This document shows, in pieces, positions 8,340-17,075 of a stretch of 64,000 nucleotides of DNA. Where the stretch lies: positions 11,408,001-11,472,000 of the forward strand of contig NZ_CP061913.1 in assembly GCF_019904175.1 (NCBI RefSeq). Reading direction: 5' to 3'. The DNA is from Dactylosporangium vinaceum (GTDB lineage: Bacteria > Actinomycetota > Actinomycetes > Mycobacteriales > Micromonosporaceae). Every line of letters begins with the position of its first letter. Positions within the stretch are counted from its first letter, which is position 1. Made by a program: the position numbers and the translations under genes. The notes under the pieces are model-generated. The model worked only from the letters and a program-made list of their open reading frames with translations. It had not been told where the DNA came from and did not search any database.

Positions 8340-8347
8340 TCCGTAGA
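8305..8347 (-). other. 3' half of a tRNA-Arg gene, probable att core
   Basis: Read on the minus strand this is an anticodon loop (CTACGGA, anticodon ACG), then the 3' anticodon strand, a T-arm with TTCGAGT, and the acceptor strand CGGGCGC. The 5' half that should precede it (towards 8350-8380) is absent, so it is not a working tRNA gene. Such halves are left when an integrative element recombines into a tRNA 3' end. The integrase that reads into it supports att identity. The isoacceptor assignment rests on the loop alone. Confidence 0.7.
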
Positions 8348-8428
8348 TCCGGAACACATCGGAGCACGCAGCTGGGCCGGGTGGGCGGCCACGACACCTA
8401 TGGCCGAGGATGCCGAGCCTGTGGGCGG

Positions 8429-11400
8429 CTACTCGAGGACGATCCGGAGAACGGTGTTTTTGTCGGTTTCGCTGAGCGCGGCGAAGGTAGCGAGGACGAA
8501 CCGGGCGGCGAGTTCGTGGGAGGACGCTTTGGCGTAGGCGTCGCGGAGGATGGTGATTGTGATCGGTAGCGGGTCGGCGGCCGGCGGTTGGTCGGGGTCG
8601 TCGGTGTCGGCAAGTGCCTGTCGGGTCGCGGCCACCAGGTGTGCGACTTGGTAACCGTGGCTGGCGGCGGTTTCGATGGTGGCGGCGAGCAGGCACGCAG
8701 CGACCCCGGTGGCGGCATCGGGCCTGCCCAGCAGGACGGTGGCGCCGCGTGCAGCTGCGTAGAGCCAGTCCGGCAATGACGTGGGAGCGTGGGTGCGCGC
8801 CTGGGCGATGAGGCGCCGGTAGAACGTCAGAGCGCGCAGGGGGTCGGCCCAGACCGCTGGCCGGGCGAGTGCGGCTCCGACGGCGGCGGGGCGCCAGCTG
8901 TCATCTTCGGCGAGTTCGAACAGGCGCGGTTCGTTGAGCGGCAGCTGGCCAATTCGGGCCTTGATCAGCCGTCGGAGACAGCCTTCGTGCTGGTCGTCGG
9001 TGATCGCGCCGACGGCGCGGAGACGACGGAGGACGGCGACGGTGGAGGTGGCAGGGATACCCATGCCGCGGGCGAGGGCCCGAACGACCGGGTCGTCGCT
9101 CCAGAGCGCGGCATGTTGGACTCGGGCAAGGTCAAGGGCCGACGTCCAGATTCGGTCCTCGGCCTCATCGAAGGTCCGCTCGGGCGGAGTGCTGAGGCGG
9201 GTGAGCGCCTCGACTGCCGTATGCAGTCGGTCTGCCTCCTCAGCGAGTCGGTCCGCCTCCGCTTCGGAGCCCTCGTTGAACTGGAGGTGATCGTGTTGGC
9301 TGTCATAGCGCATGGACCGGGTGGACCGAAACGCCAGGGTGTCCTTGGCGGCCAGTGTGTCGAGCATCACGTCGTCGGTGGTGATGACGCGAGTGAAGCG
9401 GCTCATCGCGGTTGCGCGGATGTCGTCTGGCAGCGTGAGCAGGACGGCGACTGCCGGCGTGTCGATGATGATGTCGTGGTCCTCGGCCGTCGTCGCCGCC
9501 TCGACGCATGCGTCGAACTCGGCCTGTTCGGGGACGTGAGCGGCCAGGACGCCGTCGCCGCGACGGAGACAGATCTCCGCGTAGCTGCGTCCAGCTACGG
9601 TGGCGAGCAATCCGAGCGGTAGCTGGCCGCGGGCCAGTCCCTGCACGATGCGCCGCCACACCTCTTGCTCATCGTCGCCGCGCCGCATGATGGTGATCAT
9701 GTCGGCTCGGAGCTGATCAAGGTCACCTGCGCGAAGCCGTCGCAGGTGCGGGCTGTTGGGCCAGCGCTGGAAGAACTGTTCGGACTCGGCGGCGAGCTGC
9801 TGGCGGAGTTGTTCGGGCAGTTCCACGGGCTCGGGCCGGGGCAGCATCAGATTCGTCAACGCCATTGCAACGAATCGCTCGTCGTCGTTGAACCGGCGCA
9901 GCAGGCGTAGGCAGCCGGCGACGGTTTCCACCGGCTGGCCGCGTCGGCGGTAGAGCTGAATCCAGGCTCGGGCGTCGGTCGTGCTGGACGGGTCGAGCGG
10001 CTCGGGCGCGTCATGCAGCACGCGCCACGCTTCGTTGACGTCACCGCGGTTGAGCAGGGTCCGGATCAGGGCCCAGCGGGACGTGGTGTCTTCGGGATGG
10101 ATCTGCAGCACGGTGCGCAGCAGGTGGCTGACCCGGTCGAGCCGGCCGGCGTTGCTGGCAAGTTGCGCGGCCAGCCGCAGTGCATCGGCTCGGCCGCTCC
10201 AGTCCGGCTCCGCGGTAGCCAGCAGGGTATCGAGTTCGCGTTCGGCATCGGCGGCGCGGCCGGCGCGAGCCAGGACCTCGGCAGCCGAGTGGCGCAGTGA
10301 CCGGTCGCCGAAATGATCGGCGGCGTCACGCAGGGTCTGGACCTGATCGTCGATCCGGCCGACCGCCTGGTATGCCTGGGCCAGGCTGAGGGCGGCGGCC
10401 ACGGACGAACGCCGCCGCTCCCGTAGCTGCCCGATCGCCGCCCCCGCCCGCCCGGCGCCGAGCTCGGCCATGGCTCGAAGCTCGACCGCCTCGCCCGGGT
10501 GCCGCTGCGCGAAATCGGGGTATCGGGCCACACCGTCGGCACCGGTCTGCGCGAGACCGAGCAGGGCTTGGGCGAGTTGCTCGTCGTCGCCAGCCTGCTC
10601 AGCCGCGCGCCACCAATGCGGCTCGGGGTCCTGACCGGTGGCTTCAGCAAGGTATGCGTCGATGCGGGTGCGGGCGTGCCCTTCAGGAACGAGTTCGGCC
10701 CGTTCCCGAGCGAGGTCGAGCTGGCCGAACTGGATCGCGGCGAGCGCGACCAACGAACAGACCTCTGGCGCGGCAGCCTCCTCGGCGGTGACGTCCCCAC
10801 CGGGGGCGCCGAGCTCCAGAACCCGCCGTAGGTCCATGAGCAGCACGCTGGCGTGGCAGGCGAACGCGACCGCCTCGGCGCTGTCGGCCCGGTAGGTGCG
10901 CCGTTCGTCCCGGGCGCGGATCGCCAACGTCCGGGCTTCACGCAGATCGGCGTCCCAGTTCGGCGACTCGCCACGTCGCGCACGCAGGATCAGCAGCCGG
11001 GCCCGGGCGACGGCCAGACCGGCGGTCCACTGCTCGCGCAGCGCCTCGGCGAGGACCTGCAGCCCTCGGTCGATCATCTGACGGTACAGGTCGGCATCTG
11101 GTGCCGCCGGGGCGGCGAGTCGCAGGCGGAGGACGGCTCGCAGGCTACGGTCGCTGGGCTCATCCGGAGTCCAGGCATCAGCGATGCCCGCCGCGGTGTC
11201 CCGTTGACCGTTCAGCTCTGCTCTGACCGCAGCGGTGAACGGCTCATCGTCGGCGGATGCCGCCGACATCGCCGCGAGTGCGGTCTCCCGGGCGTCGTCG
11301 TTGCCGTTCTCGTCGTAGATCATGGCGGCTCGGGCCAGCCAGAAGCCACGGCGCGGCGCACCTTCGTCAGCTGCGGCGGTGAACAGGTCCGCCGCCAGCA

Positions 11401-12496
11401 GACCGGCCCCGTAAGATGCGGCCAATTCACCGGCGGCGAGTCGGACCTGCCACGACGCCGTGTCGAGCCAGGCCGGCCGGTGAACCTGCCATTGCCGCAG
11501 TACAGTCGCGGGTCGGGCGTCGATCGTGGTCACCGCGCTGATCAGCCGCCAGGCCATGGCCTGGTCGTCGCGCCACGCCGCGAGCAGCGGGGGGCCGCAG
11601 ATCACCGGGAGCTGCCGCAGCCGCTCATAGAGCTGGTTGTCGGTGACGCCCGCCGCGGGCCGACCCGAAGCCGGGGTGGGGCTGGCGATGTGCAGCACCG
11701 GTGCCACGTCGCGCACCAGCATGTCGTAGGTGACGACCGCAGCGTTCTGCGCGTACTCGGCCGACAGCTCCCGAAGCCGACGCCACAGCGCGCTGGCCCG
11801 TGCCGCGTCACCGGCCAGCGACACCAGCATGCTCACCACGACGGTACGGTCGGCCTGATCGTCGCCCTCCAGCCGCAACTCGATGATGCGCAGGGCCGTG
11901 AGCAGCTGCCAGGTCAGCGTCTCCTGCGCGGCAGTGTCGGCGAGGGCGATCCCGCACTGGGCGGCAGCGGCCTTGACCGCGTCGTCGAGGTGCTGCAGCC
12001 GGGTCCGGACCTTGCCGTTGGTCGCGCGCGGTGCCGCCACTGCTTGGCGGAAAGCGATGCCGTTGGGCTGCTTGCGCGCCAATGTGGCCAGCTGGCCCAC
12101 CTCGCCCGCGCCGGTGTGGGGTGCCGCGACGGCCAGCCCGAGCCGTTGCCGGTCAGCGGCGAGTTCAACGTGGCGGGCGTTGACCATCCGCAGGTAGTCG
12201 GTCAGCAGCGTAACGAAGGAGGTGTTGCCGCCGGCGATAGTCGGCGCGCGCCGGACCCCGATGTACAAGGTGCGGGAACTCCCGAGGCAGTCGCCGACGA
12301 CGACGAGATCGTCGACGGTGCTAGTGGCGCCCTGCTGGAACCGGACCTCGCCAACGGTGAACTCGTCACCCAGCCCGACCACGGGATGCCGCAACAGCAG
12401 CGCGGCGAGCAACACCGCGCCATATGCGTGTTCCAGGGTGGTGCCACCCCCGCCTGTGGAGTACGGGCTGGCGTACCCGCCGCCGGTCGCCTCCAC
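8429..12496 (-). CDS. Giant TPR protein with C-terminal PIN-like nuclease domain
   Basis: This 1355-residue soluble protein starts at GTG 12496. The first 105 residues contain GGGGTTLEHAYGAVLLAALL and TVDDLVVVG...LYIGVRR. That pattern resembles the dsDNA-nuclease-like N-domains seen in defence proteins, but it lacks a clear E-x-K, so activity is doubtful. Residues of about 350-980 are alanine-rich helical pairs typical of TPR arrays. Around 1009 the segment DHDIIIDTPAVAVLL, and around 1132 LWSDDPVVRALARGMGIP, give the D...D-D spacing and helix pattern of a PIN ribonuclease. The C-terminus is helical. No known system was matched. A stress- or phage-triggered RNase is inferred from architecture and from the neighbouring restriction genes. 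Confidence 0.75.
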   Translation of the reverse strand: MEATGGGYASPYSTGGGGTTLEHAYGAVLLAALLLRHPVVGLGDEFTVGEVRFQQGATSTVDDLVVVGDCLGSSRTLYIGVRRAPTIAGGNTSFVTLLTDYLRMVNARHVELAADRQRLGLAVAAPHTGAGEVGQLATLARKQPNGIAFRQAVAAPRATNGKVRTRLQHLDDAVKAAAAQCGIALADTAAQETLTWQLLTALRIIELRLEGDDQADRTVVVSMLVSLAGDAARASALWRRLRELSAEYAQNAAVVTYDMLVRDVAPVLHIASPTPASGRPAAGVTDNQLYERLRQLPVICGPPLLAAWRDDQAMAWRLISAVTTIDARPATVLRQWQVHRPAWLDTASWQVRLAAGELAASYGAGLLAADLFTAAADEGAPRRGFWLARAAMIYDENGNDDARETALAAMSAASADDEPFTAAVRAELNGQRDTAAGIADAWTPDEPSDRSLRAVLRLRLAAPAAPDADLYRQMIDRGLQVLAEALREQWTAGLAVARARLLILRARRGESPNWDADLREARTLAIRARDERRTYRADSAEAVAFACHASVLLMDLRRVLELGAPGGDVTAEEAAAPEVCSLVALAAIQFGQLDLARERAELVPEGHARTRIDAYLAEATGQDPEPHWWRAAEQAGDDEQLAQALLGLAQTGADGVARYPDFAQRHPGEAVELRAMAELGAGRAGAAIGQLRERRRSSVAAALSLAQAYQAVGRIDDQVQTLRDAADHFGDRSLRHSAAEVLARAGRAADAERELDTLLATAEPDWSGRADALRLAAQLASNAGRLDRVSHLLRTVLQIHPEDTTSRWALIRTLLNRGDVNEAWRVLHDAPEPLDPSSTTDARAWIQLYRRRGQPVETVAGCLRLLRRFNDDERFVAMALTNLMLPRPEPVELPEQLRQQLAAESEQFFQRWPNSPHLRRLRAGDLDQLRADMITIMRRGDDEQEVWRRIVQGLARGQLPLGLLATVAGRSYAEICLRRGDGVLAAHVPEQAEFDACVEAATTAEDHDIIIDTPAVAVLLTLPDDIRATAMSRFTRVITTDDVMLDTLAAKDTLAFRSTRSMRYDSQHDHLQFNEGSEAEADRLAEEADRLHTAVEALTRLSTPPERTFDEAEDRIWTSALDLARVQHAALWSDDPVVRALARGMGIPATSTVAVLRRLRAVGAITDDQHEGCLRRLIKARIGQLPLNEPRLFELAEDDSWRPAAVGAALARPAVWADPLRALTFYRRLIAQARTHAPTSLPDWLYAAARGATVLLGRPDAATGVAACLLAATIETAASHGYQVAHLVAATRQALADTDDPDQPPAADPLPITITILRDAYAKASSHELAARFVLATFAALSETDKNTVLRIVLE

Positions 12497-13147
12497 CAGC
12501 TCAGGCCACCCTTCCCATCGCTTCCGTCCGCCAGGCTCCCGGCGGAGCCGCGCTGATGCTTCATCATCGCTTACGCGTACGACAGCTCACGGATGCAGGC
12601 GTCGCGCCTGGCTTGGCCTCGCACGTGGTCGCCTCAGGGCTGCTGCGGTACTCGGCGCGTGTCCTCAGCATGCCGGAAGCGTTCTCGTTCGTCGGCGCCG
12701 GCATCTCGCATCACCGGTCGCCCGGACGTCGTCTGACCTGGCGGGTACGAACGGTGGTCGGACTCGAAACGGGTGGGCGAACCCGGATGGGTGAAGCGGT
12801 AGGCATCGACCCGCTCAGCTGGCGGTTGACGGACCTGCACAGCAACAGGCTGTACACCGCCGCCGAACCTGACGCGGTAGAACCGCTGGTCCGCCGCGGG
12901 CACCGCTACCCGGCGTGATCGATCGGATCCCCGTTGCCGACAGCCGGCACCGCGCTGGACACTGGCGCTGCCGCACCAACCGCGGCCACACCTCTGCGCC
13001 GCAGTCCCGGCGTTCCTCGAACAGGAACCTCGTCCCCGCGGAGGCTAGTAGCTCTCGCTGCCACGGCGTCGCGGTGCGGGTGCGACGATGGGCGACGCGT
13101 CGGTGCACACCGGCGGGGAGCGTGGTTCGGCGGGCGTGGGAGGTTTG
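12497..13147. other. Spacer between divergent genes, no confident gene
   Basis: A plus-strand frame from ATG 12555 to 12918 (121 codons) is open but shows no recognisable motif or clear ribosome site. It may be spurious. The rest must hold the promoters of the two flanking divergent genes. Confidence 0.35.
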
Positions 13148-14305
13148 GTGACGACGTACGCGCTCGATCTGCAGGCGGGGTCGCTTCTTGCGGTCTGGGC
13201 GTCTGGCGTCGGTCACCACGCCACGACGGTCTGCCAGCTGGGGCCGGTGGTGCCGGAGCTGGCCGCGCAGATGTGTGAGGCGTCGACCCGGCTGTCCACG
13301 ACGTTGTGGGACACCTACCAGCGGCCCGCTCCGCATGATGCGGACGACACCGACGAACGTGAGCTGCTGGAACGCGAGCGTGGCGACGGCTTCGCCGGAG
13401 TCCTCGCCGCGATCACCGCACCGAACCTGCCGGACGAGCACGGGCTGCTGATGGTGTCCTACGACCCGATGCTGGAGTACGCGCACACCGTCGGCCGAGC
13501 GCTGCACGCGATCGCCGACCCCGAGATCACGGCGGCGGTGACTGCCGACGTGCGAGCTGAGATCGACGCGGTCGCCCGCGCCGGCCTCGGCGACCTGTCC
13601 GGTCGGGCGGTCCAGGCCGTCGCGCTGGACCGTCTCGACCCGTCACCGCTCCAGGTCGCCGCCGCCGACCGGCTTCTGCACGAGCAGCCGCTGGGCTGCG
13701 ACGAGCTCTACACCACCATCGACCCGGCCGCGGCGTGCGTGGCCGCCACCCACTGGCTGGTCGCCGCAGCGCAGGTCACCGCCGAGGCCGCCGACGTCGA
13801 GCCAGCCGCGGTGTTCAGCGTCGCCGACGACATCGAGGCGGTGTCGGTGGAGGTGCCCTCCTACATGGTCGACGTGGTCGTCGACCGTTCAGCTACACCG
13901 CGGGAGGTCGTCATCGGGCTCCTTGCCGAGGCCGACGCGGTCCGCCACGGCCGCGTCCCAGACCCGACCGGGCTGCTGCAGCGGGTCGACGCCGCCCGCG
14001 AGCAGATCCGCCGCATCGACGTCGGCCACCGCGAACAGGCACTGTCCGCGCTGCTGGAGAGGCTGACCCCGCTCGATCCGCAACGTCCAGCACATGACCT
14101 GCTCGAGCACCTGCTCAACGGGGTGCGAGCCTGCCTGCTGGTCTACCGGGAAGAAGCCATCGACGCATCGGCAGCACCTCCCGACCGCGATGACGACGAA
14201 GGCGACGACGATGAGTTCGACCGGATGATCGCGGCAGCGACTGCGGCGTTTACCGCCGCAGTTCGCGACCGCGCCGCACGGGACCGTGACCGGCTCATCC
14301 GGTAA
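13148..14305 (+). CDS. Hypothetical acidic helical protein in the defence-like island
   Basis: The 385-residue product is soluble, helical and ends in an Asp/Glu-rich segment (DRDDDEGDDDEFDRM) followed by a basic tail. I recognise no family. GTG at 13148 has GGGAGG four bases upstream; ATG at 13088 is an alternative that adds 20 Gly-rich residues. It lies 135 bases before the PD-(D/E)XK-like gene at 14441 on the same strand, so the two may form a unit. It diverges from the TPR/PIN gene. Confidence 0.65.
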   Translation: MTTYALDLQAGSLLAVWASGVGHHATTVCQLGPVVPELAAQMCEASTRLSTTLWDTYQRPAPHDADDTDERELLERERGDGFAGVLAAITAPNLPDEHGLLMVSYDPMLEYAHTVGRALHAIADPEITAAVTADVRAEIDAVARAGLGDLSGRAVQAVALDRLDPSPLQVAAADRLLHEQPLGCDELYTTIDPAAACVAATHWLVAAAQVTAEAADVEPAAVFSVADDIEAVSVEVPSYMVDVVVDRSATPREVVIGLLAEADAVRHGRVPDPTGLLQRVDAAREQIRRIDVGHREQALSALLERLTPLDPQRPAHDLLEHLLNGVRACLLVYREEAIDASAAPPDRDDDEGDDDEFDRMIAAATAAFTAAVRDRAARDRDRLIR

Positions 14306-14440
14306 CGCGGCCCGCCAGTGCCGCCGCCCGTTTACGTGGCCATCAGCAGACGCCCGCGAGTTGCGAGGCGCAGCAGCGCTTCCACCCCGGTCGACCGCTG
14401 CTGCGCAAATGTGATTGCCCGCACCAGCGAGAATTGAGCC

Positions 14441-15493
14441 GTGGAACAGCGCCGGTTCGGGTCAGACTTCGTCGCCGCGCACCAAGCCGCGCATGGCGGG
14501 CGCCGGCGGGAGCAGCGGCAGTTGACCTATGACATTGCCGTCGACGCTGACTTCGCCCACTGGCGCACCTGGTATGACGAACAGTTCGCCCTGCTGCCGC
14601 CAACGCTGGGGGACGCGCTGGCCCGACGCCTGTGGTTGGACGAGCACTTCTTTCCGGTGACGTTCGAACTCGCCGCTGGCGCCGCGATCCGGGCCAGTGG
14701 TTACACCGCGGTCTACGAGCAGGACCACGGTGGCCTCACTCCTGACTGGACCGCTCTCACACCCGACGGCCAGGTTGCGTTCCTGCTCGAGGTGCACACC
14801 GATCAGCCGACGAAGGAGACGTTCGGCCGCATCCGTGGTTGGCAGGCGCTCGAGCGCCGCATCGCGGAGATCCCGGTCGGGGTGGTACTGATCCTGCAGG
14901 GAAGCCGCCACGTGGCGCTGCGGCCGCCCGACTCAGGAACTGCGAAGAAGATCGCTCGTGAACTGCGCTCAAGGCTTCTCGGCTCGCCGGGCATCGCCCG
15001 GATCCACTCGCACGGCTACACCTTCAACGTGATGGCCAACAGGTTCGGGCCACTCGCATCGGCGAAGGGCCTCTATGCGCAGTTCGCGGCACCAAGCGGT
15101 GTCGCAGGGCCTGTCGACACCAGTCGTCTTACCCGCGCTGTCGAGGAGAAGGTGAGCAAGTACGCCGCGCTGGCCGACCGGTACGACGTGCCGCTCGTCG
15201 TCGCCGCCGGTGCACATCGCTTCACCAGCGTCGATCTCGATGACCTCGACGCCGTACTCAACGGCGATCCCACGATCAGTTTCCACTTCAACATCGGTGA
15301 CGGCTACCTCGGCAGCACCTCGGTCAACCCGGCGAGTCCGGCCCACTGGGTCATGCCGCCCAATCTCGCCGGACTGATCTGGCTGCACAACCAGCCGCCG
15401 TTCGGTGCCACCGCACGTCCCAATCCGTCCGGAAATCGCAGCATGCCCATCGCCCTGCGCGAACTGGCCGCCATCGCGGTGAACTCCGGGTAG
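14441..15493 (+). CDS. PD-(D/E)XK-like restriction-endonuclease-fold protein, variant active site
   Basis: This 350-residue protein starts at GTG 14441. Residues of about 75-145 carry the pattern of a restriction-endonuclease fold: a helix ELAAGAAIRASGY, then LTPDWTAL, then strand AFLLEVHTDQ. The motif is PD...E-x-H instead of PD...E-x-K, so the catalytic lysine is replaced or supplied from elsewhere. The next helix-strand unit (RIRGWQALERRI, then VGVVLILQG) supports the fold. The C-terminal 200 residues are unassigned and end with a hydrophobic, Asn/Pro-containing segment. Its place between the TPR/PIN gene and a restriction-modification pair suggests a role in DNA defence, which is inference. 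Confidence 0.65.
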   Translation: MEQRRFGSDFVAAHQAAHGGRRREQRQLTYDIAVDADFAHWRTWYDEQFALLPPTLGDALARRLWLDEHFFPVTFELAAGAAIRASGYTAVYEQDHGGLTPDWTALTPDGQVAFLLEVHTDQPTKETFGRIRGWQALERRIAEIPVGVVLILQGSRHVALRPPDSGTAKKIARELRSRLLGSPGIARIHSHGYTFNVMANRFGPLASAKGLYAQFAAPSGVAGPVDTSRLTRAVEEKVSKYAALADRYDVPLVVAAGAHRFTSVDLDDLDAVLNGDPTISFHFNIGDGYLGSTSVNPASPAHWVMPPNLAGLIWLHNQPPFGATARPNPSGNRSMPIALRELAAIAVNSG

Positions 15494-15632
15494 GTGCGCC
15501 CGTTCTGTTGGCGTCCAAGGGTTCGGTCCTCAGATCGGGGATCGACAAGGGTCCCGACCGGACAGCGGGTGCTGTCGCCGTGCCGCAGCCTGCCGTCGGG
15601 GCTTGCGTGAGGACAGAGTGCGTGCTGATGGA

Positions 15633-16583
15633 CTATGCGAGAAGTTGACCTTGGACCGCTGTGATGTTCGCGCGGGCGGCTTCCGAGAAGTCGTCACCGA
15701 GTTCGAACCCCAACGCCCGGCGTCCCGACGCTAGTGCGACTGTCAGCGAGCGGCCAGTTCCGCAGAACGGGTCGAGTACGAGGCCATCCGGCGGGCACGA
15801 GCTGATGATTCGCGGCCTGATCAGCTCCGGCGGGAAGGTCGCTGAATGCCCGTCCGAGCCGGACCGGACGTTCACGGTCACCACGTCGCGACCGCCCTCT
15901 TCCAAGGGCGTCGTGTCGTAGTAGTAGCTGGGTCGGCCTTCTTTGGCTCGCTTCACGAAGTGAAAGAAGTGTTCATGAGCCAGCCGGAGGCGGTCCTTCT
16001 CCGGTCGCGGCGGCACGTTGGGTTTGTGCCAAATGAGATCATTGCGAACGATCCACCGCTTCTGCTGCATAGCGATCGCGAACCGCGCCGGCACCAGCAG
16101 CAGCTGCTTTTCTTGGCGGTGCCCCCCCATGGGGGTCTTTCGCCGCTGACGCGGGTTTCCGCCCAGTCCTTGCCGGCCGTTCATGCGGATGCTCGACCAG
16201 CGGGCGAAGTAGGTGTCGCCGATATTCACCCACATGCTCCCTCGGGCCTTCAGGGCAGCTGCGCCCCGCTGAAGGATCTCGACGAGGTGATCGACGTACC
16301 ACTCGGGTAGGGGTTCGAGTCCGAGCATTCCGCCGTGGAGGCGGTACCAGTCGTAGCTGGGCGTCTCCAACTGGTCGTTACCCTCGGCAATCCACTCCTT
16401 GAGGATGTCTTCATTGTGATCTTGCCCGTAGGTGCGGAGGCCCCAGTACGGCGGCGACGTGATGATCAAATCAACTGACTCGTCCGGGAGCTTCGCCATC
16501 AGGTCGTAGGCGTCGCCCTGCCAGACCTCGCCAGAGACCTCATCCAGATGATCTGGTTTGTCCGCTTCGGGCTCCGCTGTCAT
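15633..16583 (-). CDS. Site-specific DNA methyltransferase, beta-class (m4C or m6A)
   Basis: This 316-residue enzyme has the catalytic motif IV TSPPYWGL at residues 42-49 and the AdoMet-binding motif I DPFCGTGRS near residue 272. That order (IV before I) defines beta-class amino-methyltransferases. SPPY often indicates N4-cytosine methylation but also occurs in N6-adenine enzymes. A long middle region presumably holds the target-recognition domain (RWSSIRMNGRQGLGG). ATG at 16583 is chosen because a -10-like TACAAT ends seven bases before it, which suggests a leaderless mRNA and excludes the longer frame. It diverges from the NotI-like gene and probably protects that enzyme's site. Confidence 0.9.
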   Translation of the reverse strand: MTAEPEADKPDHLDEVSGEVWQGDAYDLMAKLPDESVDLIITSPPYWGLRTYGQDHNEDILKEWIAEGNDQLETPSYDWYRLHGGMLGLEPLPEWYVDHLVEILQRGAAALKARGSMWVNIGDTYFARWSSIRMNGRQGLGGNPRQRRKTPMGGHRQEKQLLLVPARFAIAMQQKRWIVRNDLIWHKPNVPPRPEKDRLRLAHEHFFHFVKRAKEGRPSYYYDTTPLEEGGRDVVTVNVRSGSDGHSATFPPELIRPRIISSCPPDGLVLDPFCGTGRSLTVALASGRRALGFELGDDFSEAARANITAVQGQLLA

Positions 16584-17075
16584 GCCGCCGATTGTATGGT
16601 CGCCGGCCCGGAAGATCGCGGAGGGAGCACCAGCGAACTCTGCGCTTCGAGCCTGACCAGCGTCACACACCACCCCCTCCCTGCCCTCGGACGTGGCTGG
16701 ATGACTACCGCGGCCGGACCGGCGAGCGGGCTCGCCCGCTGCTTGCGAAACCCTGGCTGTTCGCCGCGTCGAAATTGAGCCTTCTTCGCTCTTCATGCTG
16801 ATCGTTGCCCACCTGTCTGCCTAGATCGATGCGGCATGAATGTGCTGGCCTTTTGCGACGACGTCAAGCGCACTGCGCAGACCTGCCGTTGCACTGCACC
16901 GCTGGCGACTTCGCCCCCGACGACCCGCACTCGACGGACGATCGGCAGCCCCAGTACTGGCGCCCGGCCTACCTGGCAGGCTGGCGTGAAGTGGGGTTGG
17001 TGAGAGCCGTTCGCCGGCAGCTTGCAGCGCAACGGGACATCTCCGTCCTGCAATCGTCTCGCGTACTCTTGCGCA
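16584..17075. promoter_or_regulatory. Divergent promoter region of the restriction-modification pair
   Basis: Two -10-like hexamers face outward. TACAAT on the minus strand at 16591-16596 lies 7 bases before the methyltransferase ATG. TACTCT on the plus strand at 17064-17069 lies 6 bases before the endonuclease GTG. Both would give leaderless transcripts. I see no controller-protein gene in the 490 bases. Confidence 0.5.

Noticed and set aside
8305..8347. A functional tRNA-Arg gene
   Set aside because: The 5' half (acceptor 5' strand, D-arm) cannot be found upstream on the minus strand; only the 3' half is present.
10853..12556. A plus-strand frame of 567 codons opposite the TPR/PIN gene
   Set aside because: Its composition is dominated by Gly, Arg and Gln without any domain. 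The minus-strand protein has coherent helical repeats and a PIN signature.
12555..12918. A 121-codon plus-strand gene between the TPR/PIN gene and the gene at 13148
   Set aside because: It has no clear ribosome site or recognisable sequence; kept only as a possibility in the spacer entry.
16584..17075. A controller (C) protein gene for the restriction-modification pair
   Set aside because: No frame with a helix-turn-helix pattern or ribosome site was found in the spacer.
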